Source: Conidiobolus incongruus B7586 (taxonomy: Eukaryota; Entomophthoromycota; Entomophthoromycetes; Entomophthorales; Conidiobolaceae). From it: 24,355 nucleotides of DNA. The notes below the pieces were generated by a model. The model made no database searches and was not told the DNA's origin. It saw nothing but the letters and a program-made list of their open reading frames with translations. The DNA is taken from the NCBI GenBank assembly GCA_000697335.1, contig JNEM01008753.1:1-24355 (forward strand). The letters are read 5' to 3'. A program made the position numbers and the translations under genes. This document shows positions 1-11,569 of the stretch, one piece after another. Within the stretch, counting starts at the first letter, position 1. Each line of letters begins with the position of its first letter.

Positions 1-430
1 ATATTTTTAATTTTTATTTAATAAATTATTAATAATATAAAATCTTTTAAATTTTAATAAATTTTGAATAATATTCCTTTTAACTTTAAGGTAACCATTT
101 AGCAATAAATTATTATTTTAGATAGAATATTATTTTTATAAGCTATTTATAGATATTATATGGTTTTAGAAGGATTATAGTTAAGTTTTAATATTATTAA
201 AATATTTATAATAATTATTTTTTGTTTTAAATATAATTAAATTCAATAAAAATTATTAAATAAATATTTATTAATAAATATATTTTTATATATCAATATA
301 TATACTTAGTTTGAAAATATTAATTTACTTATTTTTTTACATTTAAAATTTTATTTTGAAAACTAAAAATATGTTTGAAAAATCTAAAATTACAAAATCT
401 TCCATTTTTTTTTAATTTTGGGGTAATACC
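1..430 (+). repeat. Dispersed AT-rich repeat, copy 1 (cut by window start)
   Basis: This stretch aligns along its length with about 10317-10762 (same strand) and with the inverse of the window's right end. Shared landmarks, in order, are AGCAATAAATT near 100, GGATTATAGTTAAG near 170, an AT dinucleotide-rich stretch near 295, ATATGTTTGAAAAATC near 370 and a short C-containing block near 400. Similarity fades at about 415-430, which marks one true end of the repeat; the other end lies outside the window. No coding capacity is visible and the family is unknown. It is almost pure A+T, consistent with long decay by C-to-T change. Confidence 0.7.
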
Positions 431-789
431 TTATATGATATATTATATAAATTTATTTTATATTGCATCTAAGATTAGAATGACTTTAATATATATTTAA
501 ACAATATTTCAATATATGCTGACATATTAGATAAATAATGAGTATATATTTTATTTTTATATATAATATCTTTGATTAGTTCAATTACAAATTTTGAATA
601 TTTTTTAAAGGATCAGAAAATAGATGTCATATTGAATTGTAAATTTTAAAATAATAAAGTTATTAAAAGTATTAAGCCAAATAAGTGAAATAAATAATAT
701 TAATGATAGTAATAGATAATATAATGGATGATAGTCAATATCCAAATTATTGTGTCATATAAGTATATTGCATACCAGGGTTAAATCTT

Positions 790-2960
790 TTATAATATGA
801 CAAAATATGATTTGATTAAAATATATTTTTGAACTCAGATTAATATTATATATGTTAAGAGTAAAAATACTAATTTTTGAATATTTTGTATTAATTTAGA
901 TCCAATTTGATATAATTTGACAATTTCATATATTATTGTAATATTTTATATATATTTATATAAAAATATATAACGTAATTACTTGTATAAAGATCTTAAA
1001 AAATCCTTTTTTAGCTAGACTAATTCATTAACCAGTCAGAATATTTAAGTTATTTATCATATTAATATCAAGCATAATATACTTATTTCAAATTAACTAC
1101 CAAAGTAATACAGTATACGTCTTTATATAAAATTATTTTCTTTATGGAATGAAGCATTTTATATAAAAGGAAATGGTAATAATCAAAAAGAGAATATGAT
1201 AAATATGAAATATATTAAATATTTTTATCAAAACTTGGGAGAGTCTAATTTTATGTTAAGAAAAAGATATAAGCTTTGATACATCTAAGACATAGCCTAA
1301 TGCTCGTTTAAAAAATTATAATATACAAATATTTTAAATAGGCTTACAATCTTTGATTCAAAATCTGTTTTGTTTAGTATTTTAAATTTAAGGAAAAATA
1401 TCATCAAAGACCCTTTATTAATTATTGAAGTTTATCAATAATGCATGGTAATAAAATTGACAATGATTGAACTATGGCATATGCAAAGAAGATCCTTTTC
1501 GATAGTATTAGTTGATAGAATAATAAATTTAACATGGGGCAACACTCTATCTTAGATAAGCTTAAATTGGTTGACAAAAGCCAATCACTGTTATAATATA
1601 TATTATAAGTGCCTAATATTTTAAAAATTTTAATTAATTATCACAGTCAAAATTTCCAAATTATATATCAAATATAATATCATCTAATTTATATTTAATA
1701 TAAATTAAATATTGGGGAAAAAACTACAAATGAGTACCCTATATATTGTCAGTCTTTTAAACAGCAAAGAATAAATATAACAATTCAAAGTTTCAATTAA
1801 TATAAATCTCAACTCAGGATGTTAAAATAGATTAGTGTTATTGATGAATTCTGGTATTTAATGTATATACTATATCTAAAATCTAGGGTATGAGTTATAT
1901 TAAAAAATCTAATTTAAATTTTTTTCCAAAAAAATTCCAAAGCAAAGCCATTTAATTATTACTATTAATTTTGGGTAAAATAAAATTGTTTTAAACTATA
2001 ATTAACAGAATGAATCACAATGAATTCTAGAATAAAAAAATTTACTATTAAAGGAATATATAACAAAATGGTATTTTGTAAAATTTCAAAGAGCATTAAT
2101 CATCCATTATAATATCAAGCCCCATAAAACAAACATCGCCAAAGATATCATCAAATCAAAGAGGTGTGCTATATTACCACGCTCATCATATTTCCATATT
2201 TGAACCATTATGATTCCAAAGGTTTTAGGCCATTTAAGGACTTTTAAACTGGAAAGCAAATCAAAAATTTTAATGATATTAATACAGAATTAAAAAGATA
2301 ATTAAACTGCTGATCAAATAAGTAATTTTACTAGGATTAAACAATTTCAAAAAATTTGGAAATATATTATATCAAAGAGAGAAGGCTATTGATTTCATTT
2401 TATCACAAAGCGCATTAATTAATATATTAAATCGATTTAAAAGTATAATTTGAAATATTTTTCCAAATTTATTTCACAATTAAATATAAAATCCTATATA
2501 TATAATTAATATCGAATTACATTCAATATTGAAGCCAAATTTAATTATTAAAAATGACCACTATTATCCTAATACAAACTAAATACAATTGAACACTACT
2601 AATTTGCAATATTAGAACAAAAAAACGTTGAAACTAGTATTTATTAAGATTTGTGTATTTTTTAATGTACATAATTATAGAAATATGAATAAGCATTAAA
2701 CCGATAAAGGTATAAAATATAAAAATAATATTCTCTATCTATATTAAATGGGAAAATATTTGTCAACTAACTGAACAACATTGCCTTATAGAATATTTTT
2801 AAAATAAACTATTTTAGGAAAATTCCATTTTTAGAGATATGGTTCACAGTTACTAATACAAGCATAAGTGTCTTTAGCAAGGTACTTAGGTTACCTTCTA
2901 TCCTCAATCAAACGGATTTCAATAAAGTTTGGTTTCCACAAAAATAGGAAAATTAAGGTA
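790..2960 (+). mobile_element. Fossil of a Ty3/gypsy-like retroelement pol region (old, broken)
   Basis: Short plus-strand blocks recall retroelement polymerase parts in the expected order. A weak block at about 797-850 resembles the first aspartate motif of reverse transcriptase. A block at 2228-2315 resembles the N-terminal zinc-finger region of integrase (GHL.TFK type). A block at 2870-2950 resembles the end of the integrase core (YPQSNG). The spacing of the two integrase blocks is close to that of Ty3/gypsy integrases. The region is heavily broken and AT-saturated, so it is old. No terminal repeats could be assigned. The assignment rests on short motif resemblance only, and the reverse transcriptase block is the weakest. 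Confidence 0.4.
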
Positions 2961-4179
2961 AAATATGTATGTCATTTATTTAGTATAAAAATCCGATCCA
3001 AAGTAATTTAGATTATAAGTAACAGGAATATATCTTGAATTTTAAAATGATTAATTAACTTATAAGTAGATTAAAAAATTTCTTTCACAAATATATTAAA
3101 TTTAGCAAAATTATTTTTATTTTATAAATTCACTTATAATTTCTGATTGCATTACAATGTAAAACAGAATATTATAATTTTTAAAATTTTTATGACGGAA
3201 TAATTTTTTAAAATGTTGATTTAATTTTTAATGCTAGTTAGAGGAGTCTAAATATTTAACATTAGACTCAACTCAAAAAATTGTTTGGTTTACTTTATAT
3301 GAGCTTTCATGTAATGCTATTCTTCATTTTTTACCATATATAAATCAATAAATTAACACAAATTTGGATTGAAATTTACTAACGATTACATTTTTAATAC
3401 AATAATATAATATAGCATGCCATCTACCATATTCTATTTAACCAACTTTGTTTTGATCATACGACAAAAAGATCAAAAATATTTGATACAAAATAATGTT
3501 ATTTTATCATAATAGTATATCTTCATATGGTTAATATTATATATAATTTAAAATTACAATAACTTGGTGAAAAAAAGATCAAATTAAAAAACACCTCAAA
3601 ATTACAAAATAGGTTGATATAAAATCTAAAAGTAATTTTATATCTATTTTTAATAACATTAAAAAGACTAATGCAACTGGTTTAATAATATAATATTCTT
3701 TTTAACATTTTAAAATAATATATTAAATTTTAATCTTTGATTATTCTAGATGTGATATCCGAAGCATTAATATATTCATTCAATATGTATCTTGATTAAT
3801 CTAAATTTGATAATTACTTGGGAAGGGACTGCATATTTAATTGAATTTTCATTATTTAATGAGACTTTAATGCATTTTGATCATGAATTTTTTGACATTT
3901 TTTTAAATTACTAATATAATTTGTATCTCCGAAATTTTAATTGAAAAAAAATTACTTGATTTTAAAATTTAATTAAAGAATTAACAAAGTGACATTTTAA
4001 CTTTTTTATAAACAATTGTAATTTAAATAAGTAAACTATATAATTTGTAAATAACTAGTTTTTCTAGAATACAGTATATTAATACCTAAAAGACTATTTA
4101 TGTTGTCTTATCCCACTTTCGTTTGATACATTGATAGGTTAAATTTATTTTACTTTGTGTTTTTTGTATTTAAATTATA
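2961..4179. other. AT-rich intergenic stretch upstream of the Zn2Cys6 gene
   Basis: No open frame, RNA gene or clear repeat was recognised on either strand. A segment near 3285-3345 could be a further trace of the retroelement fossil to its left, but this is too weak to call. The last few hundred bases must hold the promoter of the regulator starting at 4180; no specific element stands out from the A+T background. Confidence 0.5.
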
Positions 4180-5883
4180 ATGTTGGCTTGTGATAGATGT
4201 CGATTGAGTAAGAAGAAGTGTAGCAAAGAAACCCCTTGTGAAAGGTGTTTCCAACGAGGTGAAGAATGTACTTATACCGCACAGAGTTATGAATCCGAAG
4301 TAATTTCCAAACAGAACAAACTGGAAGCTCGGTTAAAAACTTTAGAAAAAATACTCTTAAATTATGTCAAGAAGGAGTATGGGGCAGATATGGATTTATC
4401 TATTCTTACTTTTATTTCTCAAGGCTTGGGAAAGCGATCATTTAACCAATTTAAATCTCTCGATTTAAGCCACCTAACTAGCTTTTCTTCTAATATACAT
4501 TCCGATTCAGCTATATCTACTAGTACACCAGTTTATGATAATGTATCTTCCGCTCAGTTGAAGTTATTTTTTGGTACTTATGTTAGGTATTCTTATAAAA
4601 GTTACCCTTTTATCAATTTGAGGCACCTTCAATTACTCTTTAGAGTACGACCATTTTATACTCCAATACTATATGTTACATATCTGATCGGTCAATTGAT
4701 ACTTATTCGAAAGAACAAATGCGAAACTTATCCAGGAATAGAAGATAACCAATTTTATAAGTTGGCAAAATATTTATTGTCTACACAAACCCATGATACT
4801 AGTTTATTAAATATTCAGGCCTTGATCCTCTTGGCTGATGTAGAATTGCAAAATGGACTTGGTAGTGAAGGCAGTTTACATAATATACAAGCAGTGCGAA
4901 AGCTGCAGATGTTGAAAGTAGACAAGGCTCCATCCAAAGGTCAATCAGCATCTAGCCTCATGTACCAAAGGGAGCTGGAGGCAACATGGGCTATGGCTAA
5001 AAGAACAGACGCATTAATTTACAATGCCGCAGGAATTCCTCAAACTGTCCGACCTACTCGGGAAGATTGGAACAAATCCAGTGATCATTACAATAGCTAT
5101 CTTGCTATTGATTCCATGGTGAAAAAGTATGGCCGAAATTTATTCGATATTTCTGAAGATGAGCTGAATCAATATCTAAGATATCTCTCAATGGAGCTTT
5201 ACTGTTTTTCATTTTGCTTAATTGAAAAATTTCACAAACTCAAAAAGATGGTTAATGATATTGGATCAGTTGATAAGGAAACATTCATTAATCAATGGAA
5301 CTCAGTCATTTATTATTTCCAAAACCACCCCTTCTATTTAATTGATGGCAAGACTTTCAATGAACAGTTCTCTACTGATCATCCTCAGTTCAATATATTT
5401 GCCTCAAATTATCTCTTATTTCAATCACATACCATCACCTTCAACCAAATTTTGATTGAATTTCTGGAAGATATAGAGTCATATGACTATCCATCTCCTG
5501 CATCACCCAGCCTGGAAGAGGGTATTCCATATTATAAGCACCGTAGAACGCAACACTTGGACAATCTGATTCAAGTCATACACCATTCTAACCCTAAAAG
5601 GAAACGATTCATCGATTCGTTGCTTACTATCGATTATGTATTCGCTATTCCGCACTATTTTATTCACAAATTTGGTGGGAGAGAGTATAGTTTACAGAGT
5701 CATAATATGATACTGGACATATACGACTACTGGCCATGTCTCCAACGAATTTTCTATATTAATCAAACCAAAGATGGTGACAAAGTACATAAAGAGATTT
5801 TCAAATATCACCATAAACCAATTAGAGCTCAGAGCTATCACTCTCCACATCATTCTCCAGCTTCTTCGCCCAAAGTACATTAG
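4180..5883 (+). CDS. Zn2Cys6 binuclear-cluster transcription factor, 567 aa
   Basis: Intronless gene for a fungal zinc-cluster regulator, expected to act in the nucleus as a sequence-specific DNA-binding protein. The cluster sits at the extreme N-terminus with all six cysteines at 4, 7, 14, 20, 23 and 30, the classical C-x2-C-x6-C-x5-C-x2-C-x6-C spacing, and a basic loop SKKKC. Residues about 42-64 are a likely coiled-coil dimerisation helix. The rest resembles the loosely conserved middle homology region of this family, with a conserved-looking segment around ELEATWAMAKRTDALIY and a basic KRKR patch. The C-terminus is rich in His, Ser and Pro. An in-frame TAA at 4171 lies just upstream of the ATG, which fixes the start unless an upstream exon is spliced on. 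Target genes cannot be inferred. It is the only intact gene in the left 11 kb, and a relic of a paralogue's tail lies at 10800-10985. Confidence 0.9.
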   Translation: MLACDRCRLSKKKCSKETPCERCFQRGEECTYTAQSYESEVISKQNKLEARLKTLEKILLNYVKKEYGADMDLSILTFISQGLGKRSFNQFKSLDLSHLTSFSSNIHSDSAISTSTPVYDNVSSAQLKLFFGTYVRYSYKSYPFINLRHLQLLFRVRPFYTPILYVTYLIGQLILIRKNKCETYPGIEDNQFYKLAKYLLSTQTHDTSLLNIQALILLADVELQNGLGSEGSLHNIQAVRKLQMLKVDKAPSKGQSASSLMYQRELEATWAMAKRTDALIYNAAGIPQTVRPTREDWNKSSDHYNSYLAIDSMVKKYGRNLFDISEDELNQYLRYLSMELYCFSFCLIEKFHKLKKMVNDIGSVDKETFINQWNSVIYYFQNHPFYLIDGKTFNEQFSTDHPQFNIFASNYLLFQSHTITFNQILIEFLEDIESYDYPSPASPSLEEGIPYYKHRRTQHLDNLIQVIHHSNPKRKRFIDSLLTIDYVFAIPHYFIHKFGGREYSLQSHNMILDIYDYWPCLQRIFYINQTKDGDKVHKEIFKYHHKPIRAQSYHSPHHSPASSPKVH

Positions 5884-6249
5884 TGAATATACTTCACTTA
5901 TTAGTATCAAATAATAGCTTGTAAGATTTCAGCTATTAATCATTTTTATATTATATTCAATAAAATCAATTATATTATTTTTTTAATTTACTATTCATTT
6001 ACAAACATTATTTTCCCCTTAGATTTTAGCTTTCTATAAATCAGAAATTATTTAAATTTTATATTGCTTAAAATTGAATCGAATTGTTGATGAGAATTTA
6101 ATAATAAAGGTATATGTAATACTTATTTTTATTAGCTCCATTACTAATTGCAAATCATTAATATTAATGTAGGAATTATTGAATATCATAGTAACTAAAA
6201 AATTCCAATATTTGTCATTTATTTCTAGTTGTAATGGATTTGTCAATTC
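5884..6249. other. 3' flank of the zinc-cluster gene
   Basis: AT-rich sequence holding the presumed 3' untranslated end of the regulator. An AATAAA-like run (TCAATAAAATC) at about 5958-5968 is a candidate poly(A) signal. Short open frames here show no resemblance to known proteins and look like chance. Confidence 0.4.
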
Positions 6250-6960
6250 AAAGATATGGATAAATGGGTGTCTGATAGGTGAAGCAGCATTGCAAATTTA
6301 TTTCGTATTTATCGAAAATTGAATATTTTAACTACTGCCTATCATCATAAACTCTCATAAAATAAAAATTTGATGAATGAGCATGGTAAACTATACTATT
6401 AGTGGTACTATATCCCGTGAACTTATATTTAAACGGCATCATTAAACAGATTCATGTTCAAATTGGTCATTGACACCTCAAATTTGGCATAAAACCCTTC
6501 AATAAGCTCTACTTTGGTATCAATACAATGGTCATTTATCTTTTTAAAATAAACTGTAATCTTTTGTACACTTTTATTAGCAACTTGGAAAATTAGTTGA
6601 AAATTTTTCTTTTAAATTGGCTCAATACCTTTCATCGTAAACCAAATTTAAAAACAACGACCCAAGTTTATTGAAGTTATCAACATATTAGATACTTGTT
6701 CCACAGAGAACGACTGATAAGAGCGATATCAAACCAAAAAGGAATTTTATAGTTTTATTTAATACAGGTACTCAAGTGATAATAATTGAAATGCTTAGAA
6801 TGATCATTTGAATTTAGTGACAATGGTTTAATCATTTCAAAGGTTGATCTTGCTTAATAGGTATTTGATGCTGAGACTGATTATATCAACCTGATTTGAT
6901 CCATGGATTTTAGTAACAAGGACCTTATCAAATAAATTCTTTGTTGTAAATTATCATAAA
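6250..6960 (+). mobile_element. Fossil of a gypsy-like gag-protease segment (old, broken)
   Basis: This stretch is less A+T-saturated than its surroundings. Near 6270-6320 it has a block recalling the GEA..(W/Y) region of gypsy-type Gag. Near 6745-6800 it has a block recalling the D/N-T-G active site of retroelement aspartic proteases, and near 6880-6920 a block recalling the later DLI.G motif of the same enzyme. The order and spacing on the plus strand fit gag followed by protease. It is clearly broken and old, and no terminal repeats are recognised. It lies downstream of the other fossil, so it probably belongs to a separate insertion. The call rests on short motif resemblance only. Confidence 0.35.
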
Positions 6961-9552
6961 AATATTTAGTCATTTTATACACTTACACCTGATTTTTCAG
7001 CATTTGTCATCAACATGTCCTATTATTTTTATAACAGCCGATTTTTTAGATTATATAGGATATATTAAAAATTTAAAGAATTAGAAAATTATAACCAATA
7101 TGAAATATTAAAGTATAAAGTGAAAAATATGAAAATTTATTACCAATAATCATCAAATAATTTGATTTTTGATGATTTAATAATTGAAAATTGGAAATAT
7201 CTTCAAGTATATATATATTCATCATGTGAATTTCAAAGATATAAAATCATATTCGAAGGTTAATTTCTATTTTGGAATTAATTAAAATTTTAGTAACTTA
7301 ATAAATTAACACAAATCTTAAAATGTTTTTTCCTGGATCAAAATTAAGAAAATTTAATAGTTATATAAAATCTTAAACAGATAAGATTAATTGATTAATA
7401 CAATAAATATGTGAATAATATATAAAAAAAAGATTAATTATTAATTGAAGGATTTTAAATTGCTAAATTTGCTCAAAAAATCTCATCTCTTGAAACTTTG
7501 TGGATTGGAATTATTTAATATTATAAATAAACGTATGCATAAAGTATACTATAATTTGGGAGCTCAAAGTAACAACAGTATGAGCAAAACTACTTTTAAA
7601 AATTACATGATTTCTAACTTATAATATAGACAAAGTATTTATTATTTATCATTTAATAAAATCAAAATATATCTTTATTTGGCACATTTTTAATCCACAT
7701 ATTAACAATTATCTATATTTTTTTCATATATCAAATTAAAAATTAAATATGAATATTGTTTTTTATCTGGATAATCAATTATATAAAAACAGTCATTAAA
7801 TCGAAATATTTACCATCTAAAAATAATTCAGACTGTGAGCTATAAATATATTACTTCATCAACTACTACAACACACTCATAATTACATAATTGGCAAGTA
7901 TTAAATAGTCATTTTAGATATAACAACATTTTTCACTTTAAAAGTCACCACATATTAGATTATTTGAGTCCACTTGTCGTTCCATATCAATAATTATATG
8001 TATTTATTTGAACTTGAAGCTATTAAATTATAAAATTTGCAACTGATATTTATGTAAATCCTTATATTTCTGGTAACTTACTGAATTTTTACTATATCAT
8101 TACATGTAGATTCATTTATTTATCACAACTATCATTAGTATTTACATAATAGTTATAAATTGATTTTCATATACTTCAATATCAATTTTAATCCATATGA
8201 ATTTTTGCGTGTAATCCTTATATTTTAGATTCTACTATTAAAGTGTACATTTCAAAATAAAACTGTATTCAAATAAAAAACACGATATGACTTTGATAAT
8301 CATCATAATCTGAACATTAAAAATAATCCATTGTACTAATTAAATCAAATAATATTACATTCAGAATGTATATATTTATCTATTTATGTATTTTATATTC
8401 AAATATAAGTTTGACAATACATTTTTAGATAATAAGTTATTATTTACAGTATCAGGAATGATTAATAATAATGTTAAAAAATTGAACTAACCAGTATAGT
8501 TTATATATTTTGACAATATTCACAAACTTTATATATACTCCATTTTTTAAAGGTATCATGTTAAAGAATTTTTCATACAATTATAACTCGTGATGTATTT
8601 AAAAGAATATAAAATTCCTGAATATAACATAAATATACTTTATATAATTTGAAATTTAAATTACACAATACCTAATGCATTTGAAAATGAAAATGAACAA
8701 CCAATTTCGAAAGGAATGACAGCAAATATGAAATGAACTTCACAACCATTTACAATTTGAAATATGAGTAAAGCTAACAATCCAAAAACCGAAAATTAAG
8801 TTTAAATAATTATATAAAAATATTGATTATTAGTAAAATTTAAACTAATAATTATGGTAAAATTTTTAATTACAAGTTGAAAATACTTAATTTAGGTGTT
8901 CAAATCTTATCCACCAAAATCCAAAAAAATTTGAAATTTTTACACTAAATTAACCAAAATTTGATTCAACAAATATTACATATTCATCCTAAAAAAGATT
9001 ATAGGTTTTTAATGGATATTAATGATGTAACCTGAAATCTCAATTATTACATTCTTAAAGTGTGATGAAAATACAGTTTATAAAGTGATAATAGAATACT
9101 GTAGATATTCAAATATTACCTATGTCTTCAACATATCCATTATATTAATCAAATCCACATTTGCTAGAATATATAGCAGTAAACAGCTCTTTGAACTTAA
9201 TTATTTAAATATTTTAAATAATTCAGGTTTCAATAGCTTGAATATAACTACTGGTTATTAATGGTGAATATTTTACTAGTTGATTAGCTAACAAAATTGC
9301 TAGATTATAATTATATAGCCATTAAGATATATTAATAATCTACATCATATTTATAATATTTTTGATAATAGTTTATTTATAATGCTAACAACTCAAGTTT
9401 CAAAAGATTTGGTTAATATATAAATATCAATTATATTAGTGCAGAAATTAAATAATAACACAATTTTAAGATTGAAATTAAACAAATAAATTAATAAATA
9501 ATATATAAAAATTAATGAATAATATAAAATTAATAGCCTTTTTTATTATTAA
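6961..9552. other. AT-saturated gene desert
   Basis: About 2.6 kb in which no gene, RNA gene or clear repeat was found on either strand. Stops are dense in all frames and runs of A and T dominate. Old transposon debris is likely by context but cannot be named. The left end of repeat copy 2 may extend a little into this stretch, because its partner copy is cut by the window end. Confidence 0.5.
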
Positions 9553-10762
9553 TAACTTTTTTCTATGCCTTTAATAAGCTTCTAATACCTAAAAAATAGT
9601 TTTTTTTATTAAAGACTAAAATTTAATGTTTTACAAACTAATTTAATTTGTTTACAGGAATTTTTTTTCTTATAAGTTGTTTTTTTAATTGTCTAAAAAA
9701 ATTATAATTACATAAGTTATAATCAAATAAATATACTAGATATAGTAACTCCCTTTAATTTTTTTTATACAAAAAATTTTTTATAGCTTTAACTTTATAT
9801 ATTTTATAATTATTATGTAAAATAATAAGTGTTTTTAATTTATATTAAGAATATTATTTAAAAATTGTTATATTTAAAAAAGTAATATATAACTTAATAT
9901 TAATTAATTTTCTTTAAGGTATTAAATAAAAAAACTATATACCATTATAATTTATTATAACAATTAATATTCACTTATATTTAAAGTGATTATTTATTAA
10001 AATTTATAAAAAAGATTAATTTAACTTAATTTAATGTTTTATTTTATTTTTAAGTAAAAGATTATATAAAAAAATTTAAGATTTATTAATTATAAGTATT
10101 TGTTGTAAAAACCTTTGTTTTTAATTATACCTTAATAAATTTAATTTAACTATAGCTACTCTAGTTTTCTTTTAAGCTTTTATTAAATTATAAGGTATTT
10201 ATTTTATATTTTTATTAATTAATTTAAGTTTAAACTTAAGTAAATATAATATACTTTTATAATTAATATTAAATTACTTTAATATTTTTTTAACAGAAAT
10301 AAAAAGGTATTTCTTAATATATTTTTTTACTCTATTAGTAAATAAAAGAATAATAGTAAAAATTAATTTTTAGATTTTAATAAATTTTAAACAATGTTTT
10401 TTCTAGTTTTAAAATTATAAATTTAGTAATATATAGTAGTTTTAAATAAACCACTATCTTTAAAAACTATTTGTAAGTTTTAGGTGATTTTAGAGGGTTT
10501 ATAGTTAAGTTTTAAAGATACAAAAATAAAAGCCTTTTGATAATTACAATCTAGTTTAAGCATGATTAAATTTAAGTGTAAATTTTAAAATCAAAATATT
10601 TTAATAAAAAAAATAATTAAAATTGAATGTATATATATATATATAGTTTGAAAATATTTATTATCCTATATATTATATATATATAATCTTTCAAAATGTA
10701 TAATATGTTTGAAAGATCAGAAATTAAAAAATTTCCCATTTCTTAATTTCTATACTAATAAT
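9553..10762 (+). repeat. Dispersed AT-rich repeat, copy 2 (longest complete view)
   Basis: At least 1.2 kb that matches the reverse complement of 23160-24355 throughout, and in its last 450 bases also matches the window start. Examples of near-identical blocks shared with copy 3 are ATTAAAGACTAAAATTT (near 9610), ATACTAGATATAGTA (near 9735), TTATAAGGTATTTATTTTAT (near 10190) and AGCATGATTAAATT (near 10559). An AT-dinucleotide run, the motif ATATGTTTGAAA and a final block TTTCCCATTTCTT mark the right end. No frame is open and the element class is unknown. Many differences from copy 3 are C/T or G/A transitions, consistent with deamination-type decay. The left boundary is only a minimum estimate. 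Confidence 0.85.
10629..10646. repeat. AT dinucleotide microsatellite inside repeat copy 2
   Basis: A run of about nine TA units. A longer run sits at the equivalent position of copy 3, so the microsatellite was part of the ancestral repeat and has changed length since. Confidence 0.85.
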
Positions 10763-10799
10763 AAGAGAATTAATGTGATTTTTTTAAAATAAACTAGGC

Positions 10800-10985
10800 T
10801 TAGATTATTAGGGAAGTCCAAACAAATCTTATGGCACAAAACCATTTCCTTTTATAAGAGGTGTGGGTTGTAGTTAAGTTATTATAATTATAACAGAATA
10901 TATAAAGAAATTGTTAAATTTAATCATAAACCAACTGAAATTCAGGATTAATAATCCACTCATCATTCTACACCTCATTTGCTTA
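10800..10985 (+). pseudogene. Relic of the 3' end of a second Zn2Cys6-type regulator
   Basis: Read on the plus strand, 10900-10980 encodes YKEIVKFNHKP followed by STHHSTPH. The C-terminus of the intact regulator at 4180-5883 has HKEIFKYHHKP and YHSPHHSP in the same order and spacing. The DNA itself also matches (ATAAAGA.ATT, CATAAACCAA, CA.TCATTCT). A weaker match upstream in the same frame (from about 10825) corresponds to the YWP....FY region of the intact protein. In-frame stop codons interrupt the relic (TAG near 10871 and TAA TAA near 10949). No cluster domain is found nearby; the rest appears lost or replaced by repeat copy 2, which ends about 40 bases to the left. Confidence 0.6.
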
Positions 10986-11152
10986 ACTTTGATTAATTGA
11001 ATGTACTCTATCCATTAATACTAGGTATTATCTGAGATGATTTCAAACTATTAAGTACAGCTTGATCAAGTATGATGAATATCAATAATCATTTTTTAAT
11101 TGATGAAATATATACATTTATAGATTTATTTAATGCATGAAAAATACTACTG

Positions 11153-11569
11153 CTAATCATAGCAATGCCTCTTATACCTAATCTCTGGCGAAATGGCTTC
11201 ACAAACAAATTCACCATCTTCATCATATACCTTAACTTTAAACACATATCTACCATCTTCAAAGTCTTCAATTTTCAACCTTCTCGAATGGAACCCGTGA
11301 GCGTGGTGATATTTCTCCACCAACTCTTCCTCAGCCTCTTCGTTGTCCTGAAGATGCACCTTCTTGAAATAGATCTTCATTTCATGCACTCCATGATTTT
11401 CAATATCGAAATCTAGGTTTATGCGGTGTCCTGGTCTAGGGCAGTATTTGGTGCCTTCCTCAGGCATCGTGAACACCGAGTCGTGGGTACCGTCAGGACC
11501 TTCACACTTAGTATGATCACTACAGTAAACTATAGACAAAAAAGTTACTAATTTAATAAATAATTTCAT
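11153..11569 (-). CDS. Small secreted cysteine-containing protein A, 138 aa
   Basis: Single-exon gene with a hydrophobic signal peptide (MKLFIKLVTFLSIVYC, about residues 1-16), so the mature protein of roughly 120 residues is probably secreted. After the signal come four cysteines at 22, 43, 123 and 136, suggesting two disulfides. The core alternates polar and hydrophobic residues in beta-strand fashion (INLDFDIE, HEMKIYFKK, RRLKIEDFEDGRYVFKVKVYD), with DG turns, which suggests a small Ig-like or E-set beta-sandwich; the fold is inference. The charged stretch around 72-95 is rich in Glu and His. The family was not recognised. A paralogue with the same cysteine positions lies 1.6 kb away at 13163-13570 on the same strand. 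GC content is well above the flanks, which supports real coding. Confidence 0.8.
   Translation of the reverse strand: MKLFIKLVTFLSIVYCSDHTKCEGPDGTHDSVFTMPEEGTKYCPRPGHRINLDFDIENHGVHEMKIYFKKVHLQDNEEAEEELVEKYHHAHGFHSRRLKIEDFEDGRYVFKVKVYDEDGEFVCEAISPEIRYKRHCYD

Noticed and set aside
1-10762. Repeat copies 1 and 2 as the two terminal repeats of a single large element carrying the regulator gene
   Set aside because: The fossil parts between them are in the wrong order for one retroelement, and a similar inverted copy occurs at 23160-24355. A plain dispersed repeat is simpler.
11165-11416. Plus-strand open frame opposite secreted protein A (and a similar one at 13184-13546 opposite B)
   Set aside because: Shadows of the minus-strand genes, which have signal peptides and paralogue support.
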